Part shown: positions 1 to 7,506 of the stretch, in pieces
How positions within the stretch are numbered: position 1 is the first letter of the stretch
Layout: each line of letters starts with the position of its first letter
DNA from: an uncultured Bacteroidales bacterium
GTDB taxonomy: Bacteria > Bacteroidota > Bacteroidia > Bacteroidales > Bacteroidaceae
Reading direction: 5' to 3'
NCBI GenBank assembly: GCA_902783615.1
Contig: CACZRQ010000120.1
Coordinates: forward strand, 1-8,660
Length of the DNA stretch: 8,660 nt
Program-made: the position numbers and the translations under genes
The notes under the pieces: generated by a model
The model's input: the letters and a program-made list of their open reading frames with translations, nothing else
Database searches by the model: none
What the model was told of the DNA's origin: nothing

Positions 1-74
1 AGGAAATCGGCAGCCTTCTCCATTACGGGCAGGTCACTGATGCTGCCCATCACGATACTTACCAATGCTTTCAT
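1..74 (-). CDS. purE: N5-carboxyaminoimidazole ribonucleotide mutase (PurE), 5' end only
   Basis: Only the first 25 codons are in the window; the gene continues past the left edge. The N-terminus contains VSIVMGSISDLPVMEKAA, the PurE signature in which the G-S-x-S-D segment (residues 10-14) binds the nucleotide phosphate. PurE rearranges N5-CAIR to 4-carboxy-AIR in de novo purine synthesis in the cytoplasm. The ATG at 72-74 lies 11 bp after the gcvH stop codon, so the two genes are almost certainly co-transcribed from the promoter upstream of gcvH. Both pathways touch one-carbon and glycine metabolism, since purines consume glycine and formyl-folate, which gives the pairing metabolic sense. 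The short sequence limits certainty about the rest of the protein, but the motif is distinctive. Confidence 0.88.
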   Translation of the reverse strand, partial: MKALVSIVMGSISDLPVMEKAADF

Positions 75-85
75 GTGAATTTAGA

Positions 86-466
86 TTATAAGTTAATTAA
101 TTTCTTGTATCCTTCTGCGTCTAACAATGCGTCAAAATCGGCTGCTGGGTCAGGCTTGATCTTTATGAGCCAGCCTTCGCCGTATGGGTCTTTGTTCACC
201 AGCTCAGGCTGTTCTTCCAATGCCTCGTTCTGCTCGAGCACCTCGCCACCCACTGGCAAGAAGATGTCGGAAATGGTCTTCACCACCTCGATGGTGCCAA
301 ATACCTCACCTGCTTCGAGCGTCTCGCCCACAGTTTGGATATCGACGAAAACAATGTCACCCAACTGGCTTTGCGCATAGTCTGTAATGCCTACATAGGC
401 CACGTCACCTTCCACACGAATCCACTCGTGTTCACTGGTGTACTTGATGTCTTCCGGAAAAATCAT
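86..466 (-). CDS. gcvH: Glycine cleavage system H protein
   Basis: A 126-aa protein, the normal length for the lipoyl-carrying H protein of the glycine cleavage complex. It shuttles the aminomethyl group from the P protein (glycine decarboxylase) to the T protein. The N-terminus (YTSEHEWIRVEGD, residues 9-21) and GITDYAQSQLGDIVFVD (26-42) are family hallmarks. The lipoyl-accepting lysine should be Lys63 in EVVKTISDIFLPV, on the tight turn between two beta strands. The C-terminal PYGEGWLIKIKP is also typical. The start at 464-466 puts the conserved N-terminus at the usual distance and lies about 35 bp after a perfect -7 box. It precedes purE by 11 bp. The gcvP and gcvT genes are not in this window, so the H protein is encoded apart from its partners here. 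Confidence 0.96.
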   Translation of the reverse strand: MIFPEDIKYTSEHEWIRVEGDVAYVGITDYAQSQLGDIVFVDIQTVGETLEAGEVFGTIEVVKTISDIFLPVGGEVLEQNEALEEQPELVNKDPYGEGWLIKIKPDPAADFDALLDAEGYKKLINL

Positions 467-502
467 ATCAATCGTTTTTTAGGTTAATCAAATTGCAATT
501 CG

Positions 503-534
503 CAAATTTATCATAAAACAAGGATATTTGCAAA
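503..534 (-). promoter_or_regulatory. Bacteroidetes-type promoter for gcvH-purE
   Basis: Read on the minus strand, TTTG (complement of 531-534) is followed after 20 bases by TAAATTTG (complement of 503-510). This matches the Bacteroidetes housekeeping promoter (TTTG, about 19-21 bases, TAnnTTTG). The gcvH start codon lies about 37 bases beyond the -7 box. It lies in the 79-bp gap after the PAP2 gene, so gcvH-purE can be transcribed independently of rpoN-PAP2. I saw no convincing terminator in the gap, so read-through from upstream is possible. Confidence 0.6.
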
Positions 535-545
535 TTTTTTGCGAT

Positions 546-1208
546 TTAAAAGAGCAGAAACCTAAGTAAATCGTTATAAAAGGGATGTAGGACCATAAAA
601 GAGCATGCTAAACCTACAGCAAAACCCACCAACACTTCACCCAAAGAATGATGGCCTAACACGATGCGAGCCGACCCCACAACGCCCGCCACAAGAATCA
701 TGGCACAAAGCCACCACACGGGATTATAGCCAAAAAGCATGCTAAAAGCAACCAATCCGCCAATGGTGGCACCAGCACCTGCCATGTGCTCGCTGATGCG
801 CCAACGCAAGTTCAAGATCAGGCAAAAGACCATCAGCAAAAGTGCCGTAAAGATGATGCCAGTCATATACCAAGGGATGTTCAGGCGTCGCATAATCACC
901 AGACAGAACACATACGACACCAAATAGAGGAATAGCGGCACATATCGCTGACGCCTTTGCGCCATATCATCAGGACTAAATCCATTCACCTTCCTAAAAA
1001 TAAATATGGTGAGATGGGGTATCAAAATGGTAAAGGCATAAACCACCCCTAACACAATGAGTTTGTATTGCAAGGGCATGATGCGCAGATACGAGAAGAT
1101 GAAAAGGATGAGAAAAGCCACAAAGGCGATGTAATACGGCGAGAAAAACGCCGATATCACCCTGGCCACTCGTTTCAACACCATCTCTGTCTTACCATGC
1201 TCTTCCAT
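546..1208 (-). CDS. PAP2-family membrane phosphatase
   Basis: A 220-aa, very hydrophobic protein with about six membrane segments (roughly residues 20-40, 48-70, 90-106, 113-133, 146-178 and 189-208). It has a degenerate form of the three-part PAP2 phosphatase signature: RRQRYVP (85-91) for C1, ISEH (138-141) for C2 in place of PSGH, and ARIVLGHHSLGE (180-191) for C3. The C3 histidine is kept as His187, the usual Ser is Ala and the final Asp is Glu191. Such proteins dephosphorylate lipid phosphates (phosphatidate, PGP or undecaprenyl-PP) at the membrane; the substrate cannot be read from the sequence. It begins 4 bp after the rpoN stop codon and is surely in the rpoN operon. The motif changes could reflect a Bacteroidetes subfamily or reduced activity. 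Confidence 0.82.
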   Translation of the reverse strand: MEEHGKTEMVLKRVARVISAFFSPYYIAFVAFLILFIFSYLRIMPLQYKLIVLGVVYAFTILIPHLTIFIFRKVNGFSPDDMAQRRQRYVPLFLYLVSYVFCLVIMRRLNIPWYMTGIIFTALLLMVFCLILNLRWRISEHMAGAGATIGGLVAFSMLFGYNPVWWLCAMILVAGVVGSARIVLGHHSLGEVLVGFAVGLACSFMVLHPFYNDLLRFLLF

Positions 1209-1212
1209 AATA

Positions 1213-2694
1213 TCACTCCTTCCTCAACCTCGCTACTGGAATATTCAGCTGTGTTCTATACTTTGCCACTGTGCGACGTGCCATCGCAAAGCCTTTCTCT
1301 TCCATCACCTTCATCAACTCATCATCAGTCAATGGATTGGATTTATCCTCATGATCAATCACTTCCTTCAGCAACCTCTTCACCTCACGAGCAGATGTTT
1401 CCTCACCATCTTGACGCATGAAACTCTCGGTAAAGAAATGGCGCAAGGGGAAAATGCCAAAGCGTGTTTGGGCATACTTACTATTACAAACGCGAGAAAC
1501 GGTAGAGATGTCGAGTTTGGTACGCTCAGCCACATCTTTCAGAATCATGGGTTTCAACAAAGCCTCATCGCCTTCTTGAAAATAAGGCAACTGCAAATCG
1601 ATAATGGCTTGCATCACATTTGTCATGGTGGTTTGCCTTTGCCTGATGGCATCGATGAATCCTTGCGCAGCATCAATCTTCTGTTTCAGAAAAACAGCTG
1701 CTTCCTTCTGCTGGCGTGTCTGCTTCACACTTCCCTCGGCCTGTTCCTGCAATTGACGACGGAAATCCTGATTCAGTCGCAACTCTGGCAAGTTAGGGTT
1801 GTTCAAGCTGAAGGTTACATGTCCTTCATCATCGGTATCCACCAGAAAATCGGGGGTTATCTGCTGCAGATTCTTGCCTATTGCCTCGCCCATCGAAGCA
1901 CCTGGACGCGGGTTGAGGCGAGTGATTTCCCTGAAAGCATGCTGGCAATCAGCCTCGCTCACCTCTAACTGTTGGCAAATCTTATCCCAATGTTTGGTGG
2001 AGAATTCCTTATAGAACGAACTGATGATTTTCTCCTCTAATGGTAACCACTTATCATGCTTCCCCTCAGGTGTTTGGGCCTTGCGTTTGATTTGCAGGAG
2101 CAAACATTCCTGCAAATTGCGGGCACCAATGCCTGCAGGGTCGAATTCCTGGATGATGTGCAGCACATCCTCCAGTTCCTGCAACGTAGTTTCTACACCT
2201 ATATATATTATTAGCTCATCGGCAATGGTCTCAAGCGGCTTACGCAACAAGCCGTCATCGTCCAACGAACCAATCAAATATTCTGCCAACTGACGCTGAT
2301 GTTCATCCAGTTCATGCTCACTCAGCTGATCCTTCAACGTCTCATAGAAAGAAGTGGTGTCGCTGAAAGGGATCTCCTCCATCCGTTCATTCCTACTGTA
2401 GTTATGTTCTTGCAGTCGATAATCAGGAATATCGTCATCGTTGCGATAATCGTCTAACACATTATAGCTGGTGTCATACTCATCCTCGGGATTCGACAAT
2501 TCATCGGCCACATTTTCGGGGGTCTCTTCTTTACCCTCCTCCAAAGCGGGATTGTCGAGCAATTCCGCCTTCACCCGATCCTCCAACTCAACCGAAGGAA
2601 GTTCCAACAGTTTCACTGCCAGAATCTGCATCGGCGAAAGGGTCTGCAACTGCTGTTGCGACTGCACTTGAATCTGATTGGAGTTCTGAGCCAT
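1213..2694 (-). CDS. rpoN: RNA polymerase sigma-54 factor
   Basis: A 493-aa protein with the full sigma-54 layout. Region I (about 1-50) is Gln/Leu-rich (QSQQQLQTLSPMQ) and is the part contacted by AAA+ activators. Region II (about 51-110) is short and strongly acidic. The core-binding domain (about 112-310) contains FDPAGIGARNLQECLLLQ and LNPRPG. The DNA-binding part has a helix-turn-helix near 383-407 (KDVAERTKLDISTVSRVCNS), GIFPLRHFF (413-421), and the diagnostic RpoN box ARRTVAKYR at 472-480, which reads the -24 element. Sigma-54 directs polymerase to -24/-12 promoters and needs an ATP-driven enhancer-binding protein; none is encoded in the window. It is the first gene of its operon, divergent from the M24 peptidase gene. 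Length and motifs look intact. Confidence 0.97.
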   Translation of the reverse strand: MAQNSNQIQVQSQQQLQTLSPMQILAVKLLELPSVELEDRVKAELLDNPALEEGKEETPENVADELSNPEDEYDTSYNVLDDYRNDDDIPDYRLQEHNYSRNERMEEIPFSDTTSFYETLKDQLSEHELDEHQRQLAEYLIGSLDDDGLLRKPLETIADELIIYIGVETTLQELEDVLHIIQEFDPAGIGARNLQECLLLQIKRKAQTPEGKHDKWLPLEEKIISSFYKEFSTKHWDKICQQLEVSEADCQHAFREITRLNPRPGASMGEAIGKNLQQITPDFLVDTDDEGHVTFSLNNPNLPELRLNQDFRRQLQEQAEGSVKQTRQQKEAAVFLKQKIDAAQGFIDAIRQRQTTMTNVMQAIIDLQLPYFQEGDEALLKPMILKDVAERTKLDISTVSRVCNSKYAQTRFGIFPLRHFFTESFMRQDGEETSAREVKRLLKEVIDHEDKSNPLTDDELMKVMEEKGFAMARRTVAKYRTQLNIPVARLRKE

Positions 2695-2723
2695 CTTTTT
2701 TATAAGGTTTTATCATTATCAAC

Positions 2724-2755
2724 TTGCAAATTTACGAATAAACTTTGTATCTTTG
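2724..2755 (+). promoter_or_regulatory. Bacteroidetes-type promoter for the M24 peptidase gene
   Basis: TTG at 2724-2726 and TATCTTTG at 2748-2755, separated by 21 bases, match the TTTG/TAnnTTTG promoter of Bacteroidetes. The predicted transcript starts near 2760 and would have a leader of about 45-50 nt. That leader is A-rich with repeated AAAAACT units and no Shine-Dalgarno sequence, as is usual in this phylum. The spacer contains the opposing -7 box of rpoN. Confidence 0.62.
2727..2734 (-). promoter_or_regulatory. Candidate -7 box for rpoN
   Basis: On the minus strand this reads TAAATTTG, a perfect match to the Bacteroidetes -7 consensus TAnnTTTG, 32 bases before the rpoN start codon. I do not see a good -33 TTTG at the expected spacing, so it is less certain than the gcvH promoter. 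It lies inside the spacer of the divergent promoter for the M24 peptidase. Confidence 0.42.
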
Positions 2756-2807
2756 CCCATAATAACCAAAAAACTTAAAAACTAATAAACTCAAAAACTC
2801 AAATTAT

Positions 2808-4181
2808 ATGTTTGCAAAAGAAACCTACATGCAGCGCAGAGCCCTGCTGAAAAGAACCGTTGGCTCTGGTGTGTTGCTTTTCTTAGGCAACGATGACATG
2901 GGACTCAATTACGAAGATAATGCTTTCCGTTATCGCCAGGATTCCTCATTCCTGTATTTCTTTGGTATCTCTCAAGCTGGCTTGGCAGCCATCATCGATA
3001 TCGACGAGGATAAGGAGATTATCTTTGGCGATGAGGCTTCCATCGATTTCATCGTATGGGCAGGCATCTTGCCTACCATCCATGAAAAGGCTTTGGAAGT
3101 GGGCGTGAGCGACACTCGCCCTTATGCACAAGTTGCTGATTACTTGAAGCAAGCCAAGTCTAAGGGTCAGCCTATTCATTACCTCCCTCCCTATCGCCCT
3201 GAGCACAAGCTGAAGCTGATGGATTGGTTAGGCATTGCTCCCAATGAGCAAGAGGGATCTGTGCCTTTCATCCGTGCCATTGTGCAACAGCGTAACATCA
3301 AGACAGCCGAGGAGATTGCCGAGATTGAGAAAGCTTGCAATGTAACGGCCGATATGCACATTGCCGCCATCAAGTATCTGCGTCCTGGCATGCACGAATT
3401 TGATGTAGCAGCTGAGATTGAACATGTTGCTGCCATGAACAATTGCGAACTTTCTTTCCCCACCATCGCCACCATTCATGGTGAGACCCTACACAATCAT
3501 TACCACGGACACTTAGTAAAGTCTGGCGATTTGTTCCTCATCGATGCTGGTGCCGAATTGAAGAGTGGCTATTGTGGTGATATGTCGTCCACCTTCCCAG
3601 CTGATAAGAAGTTCACACAGAAGCAGAAAGATGTGTATGTAATACAGAACGCCATGCATTTGGAGAGTGTGAAGGCTTTACGTCCTGGCATTCCTTACAT
3701 GGATGTGTACGACCTCTCAGCCCGTGTGATGGTAGAGGGCATGAAGGACTTAGGTCTGATGAAGGGTAATGCCGAAGATGCTGTGCGTGAGGGTGCTCAT
3801 GCGTTGTTCTACCCACATGGGTTGGGCCACATGATGGGCTTGGATGTGCACGATATGGAGAACCTCGGCGAGATATGGGTGGGTTACGACGGCCAGCCCA
3901 AGAGCACACAGTTTGGTCGCAAGAGTCAGCGTCTGGCCATTCCATTGCAACCAGGTTTTGTGCACACCGTTGAGCCTGGCATCTATTTCATCCCCGAGTT
4001 GATAGACCGTTGGCGCAAGGAAAACAAGTTTGCCGATTTCATCAACTATGACAAAGTGGAGGAATACCGTCACTTCGGAGGAATCCGCAACGAGGAAGAC
4101 TACCTGATTACTGAGGATGGTGCCCGCCGCCTCGGCAAGAAGATTCCACTGACACCAGAAGAAGTGGAAGAACTGAGATAA
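2808..4181 (+). CDS. Aminopeptidase P-family (M24B) metallopeptidase
   Basis: A 457-aa protein with an aminopeptidase-P N-terminal domain (about 1-160, including FRYRQDSSFLYFFGIS) followed by the M24 'pita-bread' catalytic domain (about 170-440). All five metal ligands can be placed: Asp246 (LIDAGAE), Asp258 (CGDMSSTFP), His341 (HGLGHMMGLDVHD), Glu389 (TVEPGIY) and Glu429 (GIRNEEDYLIT). They bind two metal ions, usually Mn2+, to cleave an N-terminal residue before proline (Xaa-Pro). No signal peptide is seen, so it should be cytoplasmic and act in peptide turnover. The ATG at 2808 is preferred over the internal Met at codon 8 because MFAKETY is a recurring start in Bacteroidales homologues (from memory). 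It is monocistronic, with its own promoter and a strong terminator. It is pepP-like; specificity was not tested. Confidence 0.94.
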   Translation: MFAKETYMQRRALLKRTVGSGVLLFLGNDDMGLNYEDNAFRYRQDSSFLYFFGISQAGLAAIIDIDEDKEIIFGDEASIDFIVWAGILPTIHEKALEVGVSDTRPYAQVADYLKQAKSKGQPIHYLPPYRPEHKLKLMDWLGIAPNEQEGSVPFIRAIVQQRNIKTAEEIAEIEKACNVTADMHIAAIKYLRPGMHEFDVAAEIEHVAAMNNCELSFPTIATIHGETLHNHYHGHLVKSGDLFLIDAGAELKSGYCGDMSSTFPADKKFTQKQKDVYVIQNAMHLESVKALRPGIPYMDVYDLSARVMVEGMKDLGLMKGNAEDAVREGAHALFYPHGLGHMMGLDVHDMENLGEIWVGYDGQPKSTQFGRKSQRLAIPLQPGFVHTVEPGIYFIPELIDRWRKENKFADFINYDKVEEYRHFGGIRNEEDYLITEDGARRLGKKIPLTPEEVEELR

Positions 4182-4185
4182 AGAA

Positions 4186-4219
4186 TTATCCCCGCCTGGA
4201 TGGGCGGGGATAACTTTTT
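4186..4219. terminator. Hairpin terminator between convergent genes
   Basis: A perfect 11-bp stem (4186-4196 with 4203-4213, TTATCCCCGCC) closes a 6-nt loop. It starts 4 bp after the M24 peptidase stop codon and is followed by a run of five T at 4215-4219, making it a strong plus-strand terminator. On the minus strand the tail is only moderately U-rich (TTCTTTAT), so it may act in both directions but more weakly for the histidine-kinase-like gene, whose stop codon (4218-4220) overlaps the T run. Confidence 0.85.
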
Positions 4220-5729
4220 ATGTATGCAAATCCAGCACGAAACGAGTGCCTTTAGTGAAATTCGGATCAATATCGAGATCACCATTCATCTTCTTCGCCA
4301 TCTCTTTGCAGATAGGCAAGCCCAGGCCATCGCCTTTTGTCAAATCCTTGATCTCCAAAAAAGGCTTGAACACATCCTCCATTTTCTCTTCAGGGATGCC
4401 ACAACCCGTATCTGCCACCACAAACTGCTGCACATGAGCGCCACGTTTCTTGAAATCCAGCCAGATATTACCACCAGCAGGTGTGTATTCAGCTGCATTA
4501 TACAACAGATGCAACAAAATGTGCGACACATATTCCTTATTGATCTTGGCATCCATCTTGGGTGCATTTACCACTAAGGTAACCTCAGGCTTTACCATGT
4601 TGCGAATCTCTCCCATCAAGCCCTCGCAGAACTGCTGGACTGGTATATCTTCCAGTTCCACAGAATTGTTGGGCATATTCTCCAACTTCGACAGAGTCTG
4701 TATATGACTGGAGAAGTCGAGCAATGCCTGCACCTCAGGTATGCTGTTATTCAATTTCTGCAACGTTGGATCCAGCTGAGCGGAGATATTACTGATGAAC
4801 TTCGCTTTCAACGCATTGTTTTCTTCGGCCAACTTGATGGCCTTTTTCTGCTTGCGGGTTACAAAGATGTAGCGAAGCAGTACAATGATGCTGATGACCA
4901 ATGCAGCAGCTAAGGCTGCAACCAGCACGCACAATGCGATAATAATCAGTTGGCGAGAGCTAAGCGAGCTGTCTTTCTCGGCAATAATTGCCTCATTGTC
5001 AGCTATCTGTTGCTTTAACACACCAGTTTCATCAGCCAACTTCATCGCATTAGCCGAGTCCTTCCAGATGATATAATTGCTATAGGTCTGTTCCACCAAG
5101 TTCACATTATTGATCTTGCGACCATTGGCAATCAGCTTCTGATAAATTGCATCAACCTTATCATACTCTTTCGAAGCGTTGAGTCTGCTTGCCAATTCCT
5201 TGAACACAGCATCGCCCTGTGATACCTGTCCGAATGAGTAATAATAGATGGCCTTGTTATACAGCAAGTCGTTATTCAGGTCCTCGTCGTTGGCCGCCTT
5301 AGCCTGATCTTCCATGGTGTTGATCTGCTCCAAGGCTCTTGCCGAATTTCTCATCTTCATATACATCAGCAGGCGTTCCTTGGTCACCTGATAGTGCAAT
5401 GCTGGTTTTAAGCCACCACCTTTCTGCTCTTCAGCAGCAATGGTTTGGTCAACATTACGAAGCAGTTCGAAACCCGCTTTGTAATTATTCTCTGTGTAAT
5501 ACAATGCAGTAGCCTTTGTGCCACACTCCACGCTCAGGTCAATCTGCCCTTTTTCGGCATATTCTTCGAATGCACGAATGTACGAAGATCGTGCGGCTGC
5601 AAAGTCATTCTTTGCTTCTTCAGTTTCTGCACGCTGGTGCAGATTGCTCTTTTGCCCTTCTTGAGCGCTCATAATCGCACAACAGAAGAGCATATCCAAA
5701 AACAAAATCAGTACCTTCTTATTTTTCAT
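4218..5729 (-). CDS. TPR/membrane histidine-kinase-like ATPase protein lacking the phospho-acceptor His
   Basis: A 503-aa protein. It has an N-terminal signal peptide (about 1-22, LFCCAIMSAQ), an extracytoplasmic helical region with TPR-like repeats (about 30-225), a short coiled segment and one membrane segment (about 261-290). The cytoplasmic part resembles a sensor histidine kinase. The HATPase domain keeps its N box (LLYNAAEYT, Asn411), G1 (DTGCGIP, 440-446), F box (FKPF, 454-457) and G2 (GDGLGLPICK, 466-475), so ATP binding is likely. The dimerisation helix reads FISNISAQLDPTL where kinases have NISHE-(L/F)-RTPL, so the phospho-acceptor His is Ala317. The helical hairpin also looks shortened before SKLE (347-350). 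It starts 12 bp after the nucleoside kinase gene, with no response regulator nearby. It may be a pseudokinase, a regulatory ATPase, or use another residue such as His332. The ligand is unknown. Confidence 0.85.
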   Translation of the reverse strand: MKNKKVLILFLDMLFCCAIMSAQEGQKSNLHQRAETEEAKNDFAAARSSYIRAFEEYAEKGQIDLSVECGTKATALYYTENNYKAGFELLRNVDQTIAAEEQKGGGLKPALHYQVTKERLLMYMKMRNSARALEQINTMEDQAKAANDEDLNNDLLYNKAIYYYSFGQVSQGDAVFKELASRLNASKEYDKVDAIYQKLIANGRKINNVNLVEQTYSNYIIWKDSANAMKLADETGVLKQQIADNEAIIAEKDSSLSSRQLIIIALCVLVAALAAALVISIIVLLRYIFVTRKQKKAIKLAEENNALKAKFISNISAQLDPTLQKLNNSIPEVQALLDFSSHIQTLSKLENMPNNSVELEDIPVQQFCEGLMGEIRNMVKPEVTLVVNAPKMDAKINKEYVSHILLHLLYNAAEYTPAGGNIWLDFKKRGAHVQQFVVADTGCGIPEEKMEDVFKPFLEIKDLTKGDGLGLPICKEMAKKMNGDLDIDPNFTKGTRFVLDLHT

Positions 5730-5741
5730 CTTTTATTATTC

Positions 5742-7406
5742 TCAATAAATGAAGCTGCTTCCACCAATAAACTCACGAATCAGAGAGGTATGGGGGATCT
5801 CATTGTCACGAATGGCATAGAAATACTTCATGAACCTCAACAATCTGTAAGCCTCGGCATACTCTCGGCAATTCTGTGGCACCATATTTAATATTGGCTC
5901 CACATGACTGCGGAAAGCAGCAAACTCAAACCACAGTGCCGAGTTGAACATCACATCAGCATACTCTTGGAAAGGGGTGATCCACTTATCCTCACCAGCC
6001 CTCACACTCTGCCAGCGGGCAATGGTCTGCTGAGCCGAATAGCCACGATAGTTGAAATCCCTCACAATTCTGCGCACCAATCGGTTATCAGTGGTTGGAA
6101 TCCAGTTATGACGATCCAAGGCAATGGTGGTCAAAGCAGAAACAAAAATCTTAAACTTGCTCTCATTAGGAATCTGTGGTGTCAAGTCGGGGTTTAACCC
6201 ATGGTTGCCCTCCATCACCAGCAGCATATTATCCTTCAGTTTCAACTTCTGTCCCCTAAACTCGCGCTTGCCCGTCAGGAAGTTATAATAAGGAAGTTCC
6301 ACCTCCTCACCTCTCAGTATGGCCTGCACCTGTTTGTTGAAGAACTCAAGGTCGAGGGCATACAGACTCTCATAGTCATAGTCACCATGCTCGTCCTTTG
6401 GCGTTTCTTCGCGAGGCAGGAAATAATTGTCCAGCGAGATGGGGTAAGGCATAATACCATTGGTGAGCAGCTGCACCGACAAGCGTTTGCTGAAGGTGGT
6501 TTTACCTGACGATGACGGACCAGAAATCAGCACCAGCTTCACGGGTCTTCCCTCAACAGAGCGCTGATAAATCTGCTCGGCAATATGAGCTATTTTCTTC
6601 TCCTGCAGCGCCTCAGCCACATTGATAATCTGTGTGGCATAGCCTTTCTGGCAAGCATTGTTCAGGTCGCCCACCGTTTCCATATTCAAAATATGGTTCC
6701 AACGCTGGTGCTCGCGAAACACTTCCTGCATTTTCTCCTGCTTCACTATGTCGTTCAGCTTGTTAGGGTTCTCCTGACTGGGTATTCTCAGCAATAGTCC
6801 ATCATAATACTTCACAATGTCGAACACCCCCAGATAGCCTGTCGAGGGCACCAAGTTGCCATAGTAGCTGTCCACTGTATCGCCCAATATATAATAATAG
6901 GTGTAGAGCTTGCCTGTTGTCTCAAGCAGCTTCACCTTATCGTCCAAGCCCTTTTCCTGAAAAATTCGCTTAGCCTCCGAAACCTGCGATTCCACGCGTG
7001 TGAAAGGCATATCAGCCGCAATAATCTCCTTCATCTTCGCCTTGATGGCACTCACATCCTCCACAGTAAAGGGTCTGCCAATCTCCAATGAGCAGTAATA
7101 GCCATTCGAAACAGGATGCCTCAAGAAGAGTTCGCTACCAGGAAACAGTTCACTCACTGCTTTGTAGAGCACAAAGCACAGCGAACGCACGTATGTGCGC
7201 ATGGCCGATGGGTCACGCACATCCAAGAACTCAACGTCCTTGTTATTATACACCTTGAAGCTCAGGCCTTCAGTCTTATTGTTCACCCTGGCGCTCATCA
7301 CCTGATATGGCAACTCCACACCTGTAGCAGGAAAGATGTCCTGCAAGTCGCAGCCTGCGGGAAACTCCAAAGTCTTGCCGTTATTTACACAATATAACTG
7401 TACCAT
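5742..7406 (-). CDS. Nucleoside (uridine-kinase-type) kinase with TGS/ThrRS-like N-terminal domains
   Basis: A 554-aa protein in three parts. Residues 1-62 resemble a TGS domain. Residues about 65-210 resemble the second additional (editing) domain of threonyl-tRNA synthetase, with HPVSNGYY, RPFTVEDVSAIKAKMKEI and YGNLVPSTGYLG. Residues about 285-500 form a uridine/phosphoribulokinase-type kinase with Walker A GPSSSGKTT (296-304), the substrate loop SLDNYF (324-329) and VMEGNHGLNPDLT. The kinase would phosphorylate a nucleoside, probably uridine or cytidine, using NTP in the salvage pathway; the substrate is inferred from the fold. In the editing-like domain the four zinc ligands of ThrRS appear replaced (Arg74, Phe78, Tyr181, Leu185), so tRNA editing is unlikely. 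The start at 7404-7406 puts the TGS beta-strand at the N-terminus. It is the first gene of an operon with the histidine-kinase-like gene. Confidence 0.92.
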   Translation of the reverse strand: MVQLYCVNNGKTLEFPAGCDLQDIFPATGVELPYQVMSARVNNKTEGLSFKVYNNKDVEFLDVRDPSAMRTYVRSLCFVLYKAVSELFPGSELFLRHPVSNGYYCSLEIGRPFTVEDVSAIKAKMKEIIAADMPFTRVESQVSEAKRIFQEKGLDDKVKLLETTGKLYTYYYILGDTVDSYYGNLVPSTGYLGVFDIVKYYDGLLLRIPSQENPNKLNDIVKQEKMQEVFREHQRWNHILNMETVGDLNNACQKGYATQIINVAEALQEKKIAHIAEQIYQRSVEGRPVKLVLISGPSSSGKTTFSKRLSVQLLTNGIMPYPISLDNYFLPREETPKDEHGDYDYESLYALDLEFFNKQVQAILRGEEVELPYYNFLTGKREFRGQKLKLKDNMLLVMEGNHGLNPDLTPQIPNESKFKIFVSALTTIALDRHNWIPTTDNRLVRRIVRDFNYRGYSAQQTIARWQSVRAGEDKWITPFQEYADVMFNSALWFEFAAFRSHVEPILNMVPQNCREYAEAYRLLRFMKYFYAIRDNEIPHTSLIREFIGGSSFIY

Positions 7407-7443
7407 ATCTCAATTTTTGCCATTTATTTTTGATTTCAACCTG

Positions 7444-7477
7444 TAAAGGTAAGGCAAAAAAATGGAATAGTAGCAAA
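7444..7477 (-). promoter_or_regulatory. Possible promoter for the nucleoside kinase operon
   Basis: On the minus strand TTTG (complement of 7474-7477) is followed after 22 bases by TACCTTTA (complement of 7444-7451). This matches seven of eight positions of TAnnTTTG but with a slightly long spacer. The start codon of the nucleoside kinase gene lies 38 bases beyond the -7 box. A promoter is expected here because a terminator closes the upstream unit at 7507-7552. Confidence 0.35.
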
Positions 7478-7506
7478 GAATGGTCAACTTTTTTCGTTTC
7501 GGCATT

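Noticed and set aside
75..387. Plus-strand open frames opposite gcvH
   Set aside because: They are low-complexity Ser/Pro/Arg-rich translations antisense to an intact gcvH and have no start signals.
467..545. Riboswitch (glycine or purine) upstream of gcvH-purE
   Set aside because: The leader after the predicted transcription start is only about 30 nt, too short for a glycine or purine aptamer, and no conserved core is visible.
1351..1968. A 205-codon plus-strand open frame opposite rpoN
   Set aside because: It is antisense to a clearly conserved sigma-54 gene, has no domain pattern of its own and no promoter; long antisense frames are common opposite such genes.
3613..4073. Minus-strand open frames opposite the M24 peptidase gene
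   Set aside because: They are antisense to the catalytic domain, rich in Pro/His/Ser from codon mirroring, and have no independent support.
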